A stretch of DNA of 64,000 nt from Chenopodium formosanum (GCA_024500155.1 CM044873.1:9763501-9827500), one strand, 5' to 3'; numbered from the stretch's first letter, positions 31,952 to 43,858 are shown. The notes: a model not told the origin generated them from the sequence alone. A program made the numbers and translations.

Positions 31952-33356
31952 TGATGTGTTCATTTTATATATATATTTATCCCCGTCCCTTGGTCCTAAT
32001 TAGTAGTGTTTTTGGCTCTTCCGAGCCACTTTTGTTACTAATTTGTGTTTTCCAGTGCTTTGGTAGTTTTGCTTGAGTTTTGTAGGAATTTGCGTACTTG
32101 GAGCAATTTCCCGGGCTTTTCGAGGAGCATCTACAAGTATTGGAAGACCGCGACCGCGTTCGATAGCCCAAGGCCGATTGGAGGGATCAAATCGGTGATT
32201 AAGGGCTCGGTTATGAAGATTTGAGGACTTGGGCCAAGTTCGGAGGCCCAAGAGTTGGAAGTTTCGAGGCCCAAAAGCCTCGCCGAAGATCACTATCTCC
32301 GCCCAGAGGCGCGCCCGTCCGGGCGGGCCAAAGCAGCACGCGCCCGGTGCACGCGCCCGGCCGGGCGCGAGAAGCCAACTGAAGTAAAAAAGGCGGGCCC
32401 GGTCGGGCGAGCCCTTGCCCGACCGGGCGCGCGAGGATTTAGGGGCGTTTGCGTTCCGATTAGTTTTGTTCTAGCGATTAGTACTTGCTTAGTATTAATA
32501 AGTTATTATGAGGCAAGATTAATCTATCTCTTGATTATTATTATTACTCTAGTTTTAGTTTTTCTCTTCCTTCTCTCTACTCAACTTTCTCTCTCTACAC
32601 TTTATACTTTGTTCTTTACTCAACTCTTTATTCTGATTACTTTGGAAACGATTTCTTTTTTCTAAATCTCAGTTATTCATTTTATTCCTTCTATCATGTT
32701 TTATTTTATTGCTTTGATTAGTTTAGATTTAATTATGTGTGAGTAGTCCTTTTTCTAGGGTTTGTGGGGATCCATAAATAATATGAAGGGATAATCTATT
32801 GTTGTTAATTATCAATGCTATATTAATTTCCTATTGATTGATTTAATGCTCTGTGACTAGATTAGGCCTGATCTTTTATGCATGAGTTTGACAATATTAA
32901 TTCGAGATTCGAGAGATGAGAATTGATGTTTAGGTCTAGTTTCAATAGGCAGGTTAATTTATAAATGGTTAAGTCGAGATTCGAGAGATGAGATTTAATA
33001 CCGGTAGATTAATTCTGTGATTGTAATACGTAGCGAGAGCCCTTTATAATCTGGTTAATTGATGCATTGATGATTGATTATTATGTTTTACCCTGGAGTA
33101 TTATTTATTGGTGAACCTATGCCCTAGATATTTAATTCATTGATTCTTCTCTATCCTTTATCCTCCCTACTTATATTCTTCGTAGTATAGACTTTTATTC
33201 ACAAAAATATTGGTTACTTTAATAATTTAGACTATAATAATTAATTAGGAATAGAAAGACCAGTTTCCCTGTGGATTCGACCCTACTTCCCTATCTGCAT
33301 AAGTTAGTGGACTTAGGTAATTATTTTTTATTAGGTGATACGACTTTAGCCTGTCA
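31952..33356 (+). repeat. 3' LTR of the Athila-type element (about 1.4 kb)
   Basis: Begins TGATGTGTTCATTTTATATA right after the purine tract TTGGGGGAGT, and ends GACTTTAGCCTGTCA. It contains GC palindromes related to those at 28.2-28.5 kb (32,295-32,445) and a direct repeat CGAGATTCGAGAGATGAGA (about 32,903 and 32,974). No partner 5' LTR is in the window, so the borders rest on the purine tract and TG...CA ends. Confidence 0.7.
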
Positions 33357-35422
33357 ACTACATATTTATTTATGGCATGTTAAAGAGCATGTTTAACTAA
33401 ACAAATTGTTTAATTATGTTTAGAATAATGAAAAGGAATTTTATTATAGTCCATATAATTTTTATTGATGCATTAAGCATGAGGAAGGAGCTATATAAGT
33501 GTCTATATACACAAGGAATAAATGGTATGTTGGTGCCTTTGTGCACTTAAGGTGTTTTTAACACCGAGGGATAGGATTGTTGGCGCTTTATGCGTTTAAG
33601 GTGTCTTTGACACTAAGGTAGTTTTAAAAAGGGTTCAACATTAAATTATATGTGGTCACTAATTATTCAAGAATTAAATTGGTATGTTTGTTTGATTCAA
33701 TAATTATTGTTGATTGAATTATTATGCTTTGGGAGTCATCACCAAGTTTAATAATCTGTAAATAACGTAAAGTGAAAGAGATTACGCACCAAAACTCTTG
33801 GAACGTATATACCTTGAGTATGAACAATGGGGGGAGTTATGGGGTTTTATATTTAACCATAACTTCTAATGGAGTACAGGACGCTGTATATTCCCTTTTA
33901 TTATTATGCGCTGGAATTCCGCCACCAATGTGTGGCATAGTGATGCTGGCACGGTTAGCTCCCGTGTCAGTGAACCTCAATTTATTGGGGTAGGTTTAGT
34001 TGGAAACCCGTTCGATGCGTAATCAACGCTAAATGAATCATTTAGTGTCCAGTTAAAGAGTCTTGTTGTTTGTTGTGTGTGCTTGTAAACAGGTGCAATG
34101 AGGTAAGTATGTGTGATGCTAAGAGTTGCATGTTGGTGTGTTTAAATACACTTATGTACTCAGCTTTGCTGATTGTGTGTGTTGTTTGTGTCAGGCTATG
34201 TCTTTATCTTGGCCATACGATGATCCATTTTAATGGAGAGTAGTGGGGGCAAGTAGAGATACTCTTTTCAGGTATTGAGGCATGTTCATGATGGGGCATG
34301 AGTGAAGAGAGAATTATGCTAGTTTCCACTAGGATGTGTAATAATTATGTTTTGGATGTTTTGTTTGTAGGAGTTTATAGGTACTACGCAGCGGAAATAA
34401 CATATATGAATCATATTCAATAAAGTACCTAATCCCAAGAATCGCATGCATAACACACAAGACACATAATCATACCTTTGAAGCGTGAATTCCACGAAGC
34501 TATTCGACAGGCAAATCAGGGAGAGAATAGAGCCCCAAGTGTTGCTCCTCTACTTAGTCCACGAGATTCGAACGAGCCGTCCACCAATACTAGATTGGTC
34601 GAGTGATTGGGGAAAACCGCGATCACCACCTTTTTGGACAACCGACCACCGCACGAACCACCACCACCACGAGGCACCACCGGCGACGGGAGGAGGAGAG
34701 TGACGTGACAGAGGGAGTATGAGAGGGGTTGGTTTCGTGTTTGCTAATTAGGGTTTGATCTAAATGATCAATCAATTTCATGTACTGCAAACCTAGGCAC
34801 CTAGTCTATTTATAATCTCATTATAATTAGACTAGGGCACGAAGCCCAATAGCCTCCCAAAGCCCTATATGGCCGGCCACCTAGAGTGATGAGGCCCATG
34901 ATGGGCCTCGTACTCTAATGCTCGATCTAGCCCCTTTGTGTGACCTTATAGGATCCGTCCAATTGGGCTTTGGGCTATTTTACTAGTCCAAAGATCGTAA
35001 GTACCTCTAGCTATGGCAAAACGACAACCCAAATGTCCGGACTTAATTATCTCCATAATTTGATCCAATTATATATCTAGTAATTGCACACGACGAAGAC
35101 ATAACTCCTTCATTGTTTTATTATTTGTTGGACTAATACTATTATTTGATTGATCGGTTTTTGAATAAGGGACCTAAGTGGTTCCAAGTTGTAGTGGATT
35201 TTATTTAACTTGGTTTTGTTGATTCTCAACTTTACGTACTTTTGTTAGTTCGGTTTTTAAATTGTGTCATTTCTTAGATTTGACTTTCAAGTCTTTCGCT
35301 GTGTATCTTTGATTGTTGCCTTAGCCATTTACACGGTGGCGGTAATGTCTTAGATATTCCTAAAACGTATTTTCGAGAGGGAAAAGTGTATTTTAAAGGA
35401 AAGGAATTTCTAGGGTGTTACA
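33357..35422 (+). mobile_element. Chromovirus-like LTR sequence, interrupted by a solo LTR
   Basis: Non-coding sequence with GGCGCTTTATGCGTTTAAGG type repeats that ends in GGGTGTTACA at 35,422, a terminus typical of plant chromoviruses. The piece is split by the solo LTR at 34,366-35,112. The left border is not recognisable. Small open frames (33,772-33,993) show no domain. Assignment rests on the terminal motif and non-coding character only. Confidence 0.4.
34366..35112 (-). mobile_element. Solo LTR related to the nested copia element
   Basis: 747 bp beginning TGTAGGAGTTTATAGGTACT and ending GACATAACTCCTTCA, clearly the same family as the 787-bp LTRs but with many differences. A perfect 5-bp duplication TTGTT flanks it (34,361-34,365 and 35,113-35,117). 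It is left from recombination between the two LTRs of an older insertion. Confidence 0.9.
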
Positions 35423-35715
35423 TAGATGATGTGGCATTAATTAGGAGGGAAATTAAAGTCCAACAGTCAACAAGTGAAGACTTCACCATTTTAGCTGGTT
35501 TTAAGTCACTTAGGACTGTTAAAAAAGATTGGGGTATAAAGTTGGGATTATTTTTAAAAAAAAAATAATAGTTGAGATAATTTTAAGCAAATTGGGCAAA
35601 TTAAAAATGGAATTATTCCAGTCAATTTTTCCTAAAAGATTACCCATAAACTATCAAAAAGTATTCAAGTTACACAAAAGATATTAATATTTCTTAATAG
35701 GAATAGAAAAGTCAA

Positions 35716-35934
35716 GGGTTCGTTTGACATTGTTGTGGTTTTTTGTTTTTCAAAATCGTATGATATATATCATATAATGAATAAAAAAAATTAGTCAAAC
35801 TTATAAATATCATAATAATTTTGAAAACTAACAACTGAAAAGTGGAAACACCTTTTTTCTTATTTCGTGTTTTTGGTTTTTTGTTTTTACAAAAACAGAA
35901 AACTGAAAACAAAAAACAATGCCATACAAACCCC
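35716..35934. mobile_element. MITE with imperfect terminal inverted repeats
   Basis: Left end GGGTTCGTTTGACATTGTTG and right end AACAATGCCATACAAACCCC are inverted relatives, continuing into GTTTTTTGTTTTTC / GAAAACAAAAAAC. The size (about 220 bp) and the GGGTTNGTTTGNCATTGTT terminus suggest a hAT-like MITE. The target duplication is not clear. Confidence 0.55.
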
Positions 35935-35951
35935 AAGTGATTGGATTAAAT

Positions 35952-36952
35952 TAAGGAAAATTTCACGGGAATTATCCAACCTTTAGCTCGTTCTCCCAAA
36001 ATAATCCAACCTTTTGATTAACCCTCAATAATCCTAAGTTTACTACTTATACTCTCTTACCGAGCCTTTTTGACCAGTAACCTGAACTTCGGGTTGCTTT
36101 TATTTATTTATTTATATTTTCCTTAATTTCCCCTGCCTTCTTCCTTCTCCCCTCTTCAACACCAATTCAAGCTTCCAGCCACTAACAATGGCTCCTTTAC
36201 CTCTCTCAACCTTGCCGCGACTGTGCACCACCTCACTTCACTGTAACTTAGCCACCGCTACCTCCGCCACCACTAACCCCACCCAAACCCACTCTTACCA
36301 GACTCAAAACCACCAATCCCACCTAGTCGAAACCACCCATACCCGAATTCACCACCCCAACCCATACCCGAAACCCCAATTCTACCTACCCAGAGCATGA
36401 AACCCCAACTCCCACCGATTTCCTTCTCTTTTCTCCCTCTCAATTGAATTTTGGGCTGAATTGGGGCGGCCGTAAGCCGTTCATGTTGTGGTTGTTGCTT
36501 TCGGTTGTGTTGTGGGTGTTCTTTCTGGTTGTGGGTGGGTCATGGATGTTGTGATGAGTGGTGACGTCGGTGGTTGTTTGTGGTGGTTATAGGCGGTGGT
36601 GTTTGTCAGTTTGTGGTGGTTATAAGCGGTGGTGTTTCTGGTGTTGTGATGGTGTTGGTGGGTGTTAATGGAGGAAGGAAGAGGAAAGGGAAACAAACAG
36701 AGGGGAAGGAGATAGAATTTTTATTTTTATTTTTATTTTCAGAATTTAAATTATTATTTAAATTTTTTTAAAAAATTTGACCAATCAGAAATTGCCACGT
36801 GGATGTAACCGGTTGAAAAGGTTAAGGTAACCTGCTAGGGTTACTAAGAGAAAATATATGGTAAACTTAGGATTATTCAAGGTTAATCAATAGGTTGGAT
36901 TATTTTGGGAGAATGAGACAAAGGTTGGATTATTCTTGTGAAATTTTCCTTA
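35952..36952. mobile_element. 1-kb foldback element with about 135-bp terminal inverted repeats (Mutator-like)
   Basis: Left arm starting TAAGGAAAATTTCACGGGAA and right arm ending TTGTGAAATTTTCCTTA are inverted copies over about 135 bp with scattered changes (shared ATAATCCAACC, CATTCTCCCAAAATAATCC and AATAATCCTAAGTTTAC). The flanks ATTAAAT on both sides suggest a 7-8 bp target duplication. The interior holds a Pro/Thr/His-rich frame (36,188-36,400) on plus and a similarly biased one on minus, which I regard as composition, not genes. Confidence 0.65.
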
Positions 36953-37405
36953 AATTAAATACAAAAGTCAAGTGATTGGATTAGGTCAGTGAGAATGTTG
37001 AAAAAAAATCAAATTGTAAAGTGTGAACTGTTATGTATTCTTTGTTGATGTTTACGAGTATTTTTTAATCTCTTCCTTGATTTCAAATGAAACCAAACTA
37101 AAGGGCTGGATGGAGTAATATCCCGTTATAGAAAACAAATCGCAAAAAAATTATAACATAGAATATGAATATGATTTAATCATCTATCATCACAGCAAAA
37201 CACAAGCTAAGTCAATAAGCAAAAAATCTTGCGTGGACCTGATCCACAATAATATTATTGTGGGCCCAAGGTTTATACACACGTAACTGGTATTATATTC
37301 AGCCATAGTGACCCCTAATTTTAATATAGTAATCTTATTTTAAGATAATAACCTTTTTTTAAAAAATTGTGTAACCTATAGTGTTATTATGAATTTACAG
37401 TACGT
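36953..37405. other. Gene-free AT-rich stretch
   Basis: No supportable gene. AAAAGTCAAGTGATTGGATT at about 36,965 repeats sequence found on either side of the MITE at 35.7-35.9 kb, and so looks like a pre-insertion copy of that target. Confidence 0.4.
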
Positions 37406-38462
37406 AGAGCTGTCAGTTTCTGACCCGAACCGTTAAACCCGACTGTTTCGAACTGATCCGAAAATAAACTGAACTGCTTAAAACCCGTTTTTTGGAAATC
37501 GAAAACTGACCCGACCCAATTTTTTTCAACCCGAAACTGAACTGAATTGAATTTGTGCGAACCGTTACTAGCCCGACCCGGTATCAAGCCAAACCGTTAC
37601 AACCCGAAACTGAAAGCAACCCAAACCGATTATGCCTAAACCTGATAGTAACCCAACCCATTTTAAACCGAAAACCGTTAAAACCCGATAAAAATCCGAT
37701 AAACCTAAATCGTTTCAACCCGTAACCCGTTGTGATCGAACCGGTTATAATCCGTAACCCGTTGTGACCGAACCGTTCACGACCCGTAACCCGTTGAGAC
37801 CAAACCTGTTTAAAACCCGTAACCCGTTTATGATCTAATATGTTTCAATTAACCCACTACTCGATAAACCCAACTTATTTATGACTTGACTTGATTATAA
37901 CATGACCCGTTCCTACCCGTTATCTGACTAATTCAACTCGATAATCATCCGACTCAATTTTAACCCAATATGATTTGATTAGAAACCCGCTTCAAAGTGG
38001 GTAAACTCGTTTTCAAACCAACCAAGTTCAATCTAAACCGATTATAACCTGAAACGATAATGATTGGACCCGATTTTACCCGATTTGTTTTGAACCGAAA
38101 CCCATTTTAGAACCGACCCAGTTTAACCCAAACTAATTATGACCCGAACCAATTACGACTCGTCCTGATTAAGACCCGAACTGTTTTTAACCGAAACCCA
38201 CATCAAATGGGATAAATCCGTTTTCAAACCGACCCGATCCAACCCAAATTGATTATGACCCGAACCGACTAGAACCCGACCCGATAAGGACCCGATCCGA
38301 ATAGAAACTGCAATTACAAAAACCAAACCGAACTGACTCGATAATTTTTAAAACCGACCCAAAACCGACCCGCTAATTATTTCAACTCGTTATAAACCGA
38401 CCCGTTATAACCCGAAACTAATAAATCCAACCCAAACCCGAACTGTTTACCCGAATTTAATG
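37406..38462. repeat. GACCCG/AACCCG degenerate repeat array (about 1.05 kb)
   Basis: Dense array of words such as ACCCGAACCG, AACCCGTTATAACCCG and GACCCGATCC with irregular unit length. It starts with GAGCTGTCAGTTTCTGACCC, the same terminus as the repeat at 1-590 in inverse orientation. This is a low-complexity tract found in many plant transposons with TAGAGCTGTCAA-type ends. Frames inside it are not genes. Confidence 0.65.
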
Positions 38463-38653
38463 ACCAATTTTAACATAGTGATTATTATTATTCATATTGA
38501 CCTTATAATAAAATAATTCATTAAAAAAATTAACCACTTATAGCTTTTACAATGTCACACTCATTTTTATTTCAACACAATAACCTTTATTTTAATATAC
38601 TATCCTTTTTTTATTAATAAAACAATTGTATTGTCTCTAGTGTTGGTGCTCCA

Positions 38654-39938
38654 CTATACGCTAGCAAATTTAATCGATATTTGAATACGGTAGCGTTGTC
38701 CGTAAATTTCTTTATGGATAATGCAAGACTCGTACTTATTATCAGCTTCAAACTCTACTGTCCCAGAAACAGCAACATCTTCTTGATTTGGATTTGCTAC
38801 CCACAAATTTGCTTCTACTATTAGGGAGTCGTCTACAGGCATCGATAAAGCTGATCTTGACAAAGGAATTCGAAGTTTAGATGACTTGTTGGTTAGCTTG
38901 ACTGGGTGAGCTTGTGGTTTGTCAAAAAGTCTGGTTTGATAATATTTCTTGTCATAGACACTCGAATAATCGTGGCTGCCATACCGAGCAAAAACATGGC
39001 CATAGATATTGGCAGAAGACCGAATAGGATCATCAATGAAGATGGTCATGTCTATGAAAGCCATACATCCATAGCTAAAGATAATGTAGTGCACCGCTGC
39101 ATACCCATGCGCACCTTCAATCACTGAACATATGCGCTTGTCATAGCAATCAAACGAGGGCCACCTGGAGGTCGTCCCTTTGCTGATTTCAAGATCCTTC
39201 ACCGGATCCTTAAGATATAATCTTATGCTAGACACCATCATGTAAAAATACATAATCCACCCACTTCCTAAAGATAGCATGCGCTTACCGGCTGAACAAA
39301 ATTCGGGATCACTCATGTCTCGGTCAAATATACAAAATTCGTCACCAGAAGAGTCGATTATAACGCAGCCACAAACGGAAGGACTTTCATTAGCTTTGCT
39401 ATCAATAAATATTGAGAGCACCTCAACTAATTCGTCTCCACAAACTGGACGCAGCTTACTCTGAGATGAATGTGTGCTCCTAGCAACATAAAGTCCAACA
39501 AAAAAACAAGTCATATACTGGTATATAGTACATGCATCAATGCATGCACTCCAAGAAGCAAAAACACATAAAACCAAGGAAATGTACCTCAAGGCATTTT
39601 CGGATAATGGAAGTAGCTGATCAGAAAGCACCTGAAAATGAAAGAGATGCCAATTAATTAAGATACCACATTTGGCGGGAAAAAATAACTGAATTGGCAT
39701 CTAATTAAAAAGTTGGCAGCTTTAGAGTAGACATAAAGATATAAGACAATCGGCCCAAATTATGAGTCTTTTACGTACTAAACCATTTAAGGTAAGCCAA
39801 CATTTGCAAATAATAATGATTATTTTCAATTTTTTTGTATATAGATAGCCTAGGATAGGAAAGTATAATGAAAACTAAAGTTTCCTTGGACTAAATATAA
39901 CATAAGATCAAAGTTTAAATGGAAACTTAGAAATTTAG

Positions 39939-39978
<40 letters not shown>

Positions 39979-42169
39979 CTTTACGTTGTTTCTTACATCC
40001 CTACACTATAGTTCGAGTCCATCTATGCGCATATCGCCTATATTTTTTCTTTGCAAATAGGAGGGTAAAATAGTCATTTGACATCCATAATGGTACTTTT
40101 TATAGTTACAATGGTACTTTTTGTGTACTATTATGCATTTATATTATACCATCAAATTATAGATTTGTCTTAATAATACTATTATATCTCACATTGATAT
40201 AATATTTGATGTACAACTTAGTGATTTACATACTTGTTTGTATCATAAGAAAAATATTTATACCACTACAATATTGAATAGTACTATTTACCTATTTGAT
40301 GGTACATTATACTCATGTTAATATTTACAATTTAGCCATTCTATTTCAAAACTCTTGAAAGTTGAGGTCCTTGTTGTATTCTTTCCTTTGATATAATCAT
40401 CAAATTAAGTTTTGGAATAAGAATTTTAGTTTATGTAGAAATAGCTAGTTTACTAGAGAAGTTGTAAACCATAATTACCACTTACCAAGGAGTTTTTCTG
40501 TGCATTATCTGTACCCTTGGTCTCATGATCAATCTCCTCCTCCTCCTCCTCCTCCTCCTCCTCCTCCTCCGCGTAGTTGGTCATATCTTTTGCATCATAA
40601 ACACGATTAAAAGCATTGTCCCATGTGACGGCCACAACAACAGAACCACCTTCTCCAAAAATCAACTTGTTAGAGGCACTGTGAGGAGCTGCTAAAAATT
40701 CTACAAAGCCGCTAGCAAACGGACCATCTTGCAAATGCAAATCCCACAAGTGTGCTTGAATCTTAAGAGAGGAATGCACCGGCACTGCCACGACATATCG
40801 AGAGAGGCTAAGTGGTGTAGAAATAGGGGTTCGCACAAATTCATCAGCTGACTTATTAAACAGTGTGCTCTCCATATCACCATCTTCGCAGCTGCGGTAA
40901 CTTTTGCTGTTGGCATACCCGGCAACAATGCTTCCATAAACATCACAAAATGGGCGACTCTCATCATACTTGGCAAATATTGCAACCTCAACAAAAGCAA
41001 AAGCAGCAAACTGAAATGTAGCATAGTAGACGGAAGCAGAGCCATGTTCACCTCGGACTACAGCTTTTTGAAGCTTATCGTATGCCTCTTCAGTGTTACA
41101 ATCCAAATCAACTTGTTCTTTGATGAATTCAATGTTCCGAGTCTTATCCCTTAGATACAGATCCATTTTTGTGCTAGTGTTGCCTAGTGAGCATGGGAAA
41201 TCACTGTTGCATTGTGGCCCAATTAGGGACAAATAGCCATGTTTCAAGATTGTTTCCGGGCTGTCATGGTCTCGATCATAGAGACTAAAGCTGGCAGTAT
41301 CAGTGCCTCGAATCGAACCATAGAGTTTACATGGTCTCTCATCATCAAAATTTGTGTCGATGGAGACAGAAAAAAATTGAACTAGGGGTGATGCAAGAAT
41401 AGGATAATACTCACTTCTATAGGCATCCGTCATCTCTGCCAAGTCGTCTATTGTATATGACTTTGATTTGGGCTGATCAACCTGCAATATACATCGGACC
41501 AAAGGTTAATGATGCCTAAATGGTTTCTAGTTCAGGATATGTATATGTCAAAGTTTTATATACTTGTATTATTACTCAATTTACAGACAGCAAGTTGAAA
41601 CAATAATAAAGGTGTTGATCCATATAATGAGAAAATAATGTGAGAGAGAACACCTAATATATATAGTACTAGGATTACCCAAAATATGTAGACAACGAAT
41701 GCATTAGATATAACATACAAATAACTTAAACAAAATAAAGTTAATTCTACAATATAAAGGGAGTAGTATAAAGTTGTGGAGTATGTGTAAAAAAAAAAGA
41801 ATAAATAAAGTTGTGGAGTATGAGATTAACAAGTTAAGACTCGTAATTATTAAGACTCGTTAACAAAATTACCCTACAACATTGATAACATGAATGCACT
41901 AAGTGTGATAAAACGAAAAGAAAATAAACCTTTGAACTTGCCTTAGTCGTGGCCGCATCCTTTCTCTGCTTCGACGGCACAGTCGAAAAGGGGTAATGGG
42001 CACTGGCACTGCCACTGCCACTGGCACTGCCACTGCTGGAAGTAAAGGATGTGCGCCTTATGAGATGTAGATTCGGTTGGTTATCATGAAAACGATTTCG
42101 ACAAACCAATCGAGGAGGATAAATCATAAAAGCGGATTTTGCAATTTTTGAGACTACTCTTGCGGCCAT
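38654..42169 (-). CDS. Organelle-targeted protein with two DUF6598 domains (four exons, 701 aa)
   Basis: Exons on the minus strand: 41,930-42,169, 40,486-41,481, 39,588-39,631 and 38,654-39,479; all junctions are GT-AG and phases fit (0, 0, 2). Residues 1-80 are Arg/Ser-rich with few acids and a SGSASGSGSASA run, fitting a plastid or mitochondrial transit peptide. Two copies of a beta-rich domain follow (about residues 110-380 and 445-701). Each has the DUF6598 pattern: VQFFSVSIDTN / VEVLSIFIDSK, LYGSIRGTD / CGCVIIDSS, DRDHDSP / DRDMSDP, then Y.A.F..AAFAFVEVAIF, DVYGSIVAGY / NIYGHVFARY, and a C-terminal LSRYVVAVPVHSSLKIQAHL / LSRSALSMPVDDSLIVEANL. Function is unknown; in other plants DUF6598 sometimes accompanies ribosome-inactivating domains, but none is present here. 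A run of 12-13 Glu precedes domain 2. Copy B of the segmental duplication is its upstream region. Confidence 0.85.
39701..40452. other. Intron 2 of the DUF6598 gene with poly(A) tract and repeat-like DNA
   Basis: The intron between 39,632 and 40,485 holds a 37-bp A tract (39,941-39,976) and AT-rich sequence with repeated TGGTACTTTTT words near 40,090-40,125. No coding is visible. The long frame reported across the exon 3 and 4 junctions includes intron sequence and is longer than the true exons. Confidence 0.6.
40535..40569 (-). repeat. In-frame (GAG)n microsatellite coding poly-glutamate
   Basis: CTC/CCT repeat on the plus strand, read as about twelve Glu codons on the gene strand, between the first DUF6598 domain and the exon 2 donor. 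It is likely to vary in length between individuals without shifting the frame. Confidence 0.85.
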
Positions 42170-42465
42170 TGTGTTATTAGTCCGCTCGCAAATAATAATG
42201 AGGCTTTGTGCTACTTTTCCAGTAGAAGAGAGAGAGAGGAGAGAAGAAAAAGTAAAAAGGGGCTGCGATTGAGTTTTGTGGAGTACGAAACATCCTCAAC
42301 CCTTAAAATATTGTGAATTGCTAAATCGCGTCTTGTATTTATCGGTAACATTCGTATTTTAACATGATATTACTAACATGTCCCTTTTTAATTTTACTTT
42401 AATTTACTCTACCTTAATTACCCTAATTTATTTTTACCTCTTACTATAAATTTCCCATTTTACTA

Positions 42466-42779
42466 CTCCCTCCGTCCTCTTTTGATAGTTCCTTATAGGC
42501 ATTTTTCACGGGAATTAATAAACACAAATAAGAATAGTAAAATTACATTGAAAAAGTAAATTGACATTGGGTATGCAAAAAAGTAGAGAGAAAAAGTAAT
42601 AAAAGTATATGGGAAAACAAAATTTACATGGAAAATTTAAATTTACACAAATATTGTTGTAGATTGAAGTGAATTTTGGTAAATAAATTAATATTATGGT
42701 TGTTGGAAAAAGTAAATGGGGTGGACATTTTGGGACTAAAATTTGGCCATAAGAGACTATCATTTGGGGACGGAGGGAG
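42466..42779. mobile_element. Stowaway-like MITE inside duplication copy B
   Basis: CTCCCTCCGTCCTCTTTTGA start and inverted end (TTTGGGGACGGAGGGAG), with TA at both flanks. It sits about 300 bases upstream of the DUF6598 start codon and could affect that promoter. Confidence 0.85.
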
Positions 42780-43057
42780 TAGTTGTGGACCCGCACGCAA
42801 TGCGCACGGTTCCCAAGTTATCACTATTGCTCGTTACCTAAATATTTTGACATCAGTAATAATTACGTAGTTTTGATACGTTGTGGTTTTATAAAATGTG
42901 TAATCAATTATTATGATTTATGAATACAATATATCAATTACTCTTAAACTAATGTTGTATTTCTGAACAAAATTCATAAACTTTGCCAATCCCACGCCTT
43001 TTGAACAAAATTCAACAACTAACATAGGCACAAACATGATAAATTTTGTGCATTTCT

Positions 43058-43285
43058 CTAAAAGCTGAGTTTGGAGAAAAACCAACGATTCTTCCCAGTC
43101 TTAAACCTCTCCTCAAACCTAGCCTTAGTCTCTTTAGCAGCAGTAACCTTGTTATCCTTAGACTGAAGAATATCAACATCCTTAAGATCAACATCAAGAG
43201 TGTAACGAGTAGGCATTATGTGATTGTAATTCACAACTTTCACGAAGCATTTCACCCTCGATTTCTTCGCCTGCTTCTTCGCGGA
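43058..43285 (-). pseudogene. Ribosomal protein eL27 C-terminal fragment (copy B)
   Basis: Minus-strand frame SAKKQAKKSRVKCFVKVVNY, NHIMPTRYTLDVDLKDV, LQSKDNKVTAAKETKARFEE, RFKTGKNRWFFSKLSF and a natural stop. The C-terminal end is intact here, unlike copy A, but three residues are missing after LKDV and the N-terminal half of eL27 is absent. There is no start context. It is a 5'-truncated retroposed or captured fragment. Confidence 0.85.
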
Positions 43286-43858
43286 ATATATAGGACCAAA
43301 AATAGGCTATGTTTGTTAAAACCAAAACAGTAATAAATAAAAACCCAAAACACTGTGCACAAAAAATTGCAGTGTGGTATTTTTTTTTCTTTTTTTTTTT
43401 TAAAGAAAATGAATTAAAATAGTGCGATTTGATTTTGACCAAAATATAAGATGGTCTGGTGCAGTTTGAAAAATCCCAAACATAACTAATATGGTTTAGT
43501 TTTGGTTTAGGTTATAAACAACACTGCAAACCAAACTTTCACCCCCTAATCATAAATGGTCCGACTCACTAGTCTAATCTAGCCCGGCTCGAAAATAGTG
43601 TGAGTTTTGACAAGGCTAAAATACTCTTTTAGTTCTAAACCTGAAAAGTCCCAAAAAATCAACCTGAAAAGTGAGCTCTTTTTTTTTTTTTTTTTATTTT
43701 CTTAAACCTCCCGAAAGTAAGCTTGAGCAAGTGCATAGTATAATCCATACATATACTTTGTACTCCTCCATTTTGCATCAATCGTGATACTTTTCTTTTT
43801 TATTCAATTCATATTAATTGCAACAATTCCTTATCTGGTAAGGATGCAATGCTACAAA

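Larger units (their letters stand above)
42264..43855. repeat. Segmental duplication, copy B
   Basis: Matches 15,827-17,415 from GCGATTGAGTTTTGTG to AAGGATGCAATGCTA, in the same orientation. It contains the MITE at 42,466-42,779 and the eL27 fragment at 43,058-43,285. Its left edge is about 95 bases upstream of the DUF6598 start codon, within the likely 5' leader, so copy A may have carried away the promoter of this gene. Confidence 0.9.

Noticed and set aside
36188..36400. Pro/Thr/His-rich frame as a captured gene in a Pack-MULE
   Set aside because: No recognisable family and the opposite strand is similarly biased; low-complexity origin is more likely.
38654..42169. Ribosome-inactivating protein gene
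   Set aside because: Only DUF6598-like domains are visible; none of the rRNA N-glycosylase active-site pattern was seen.
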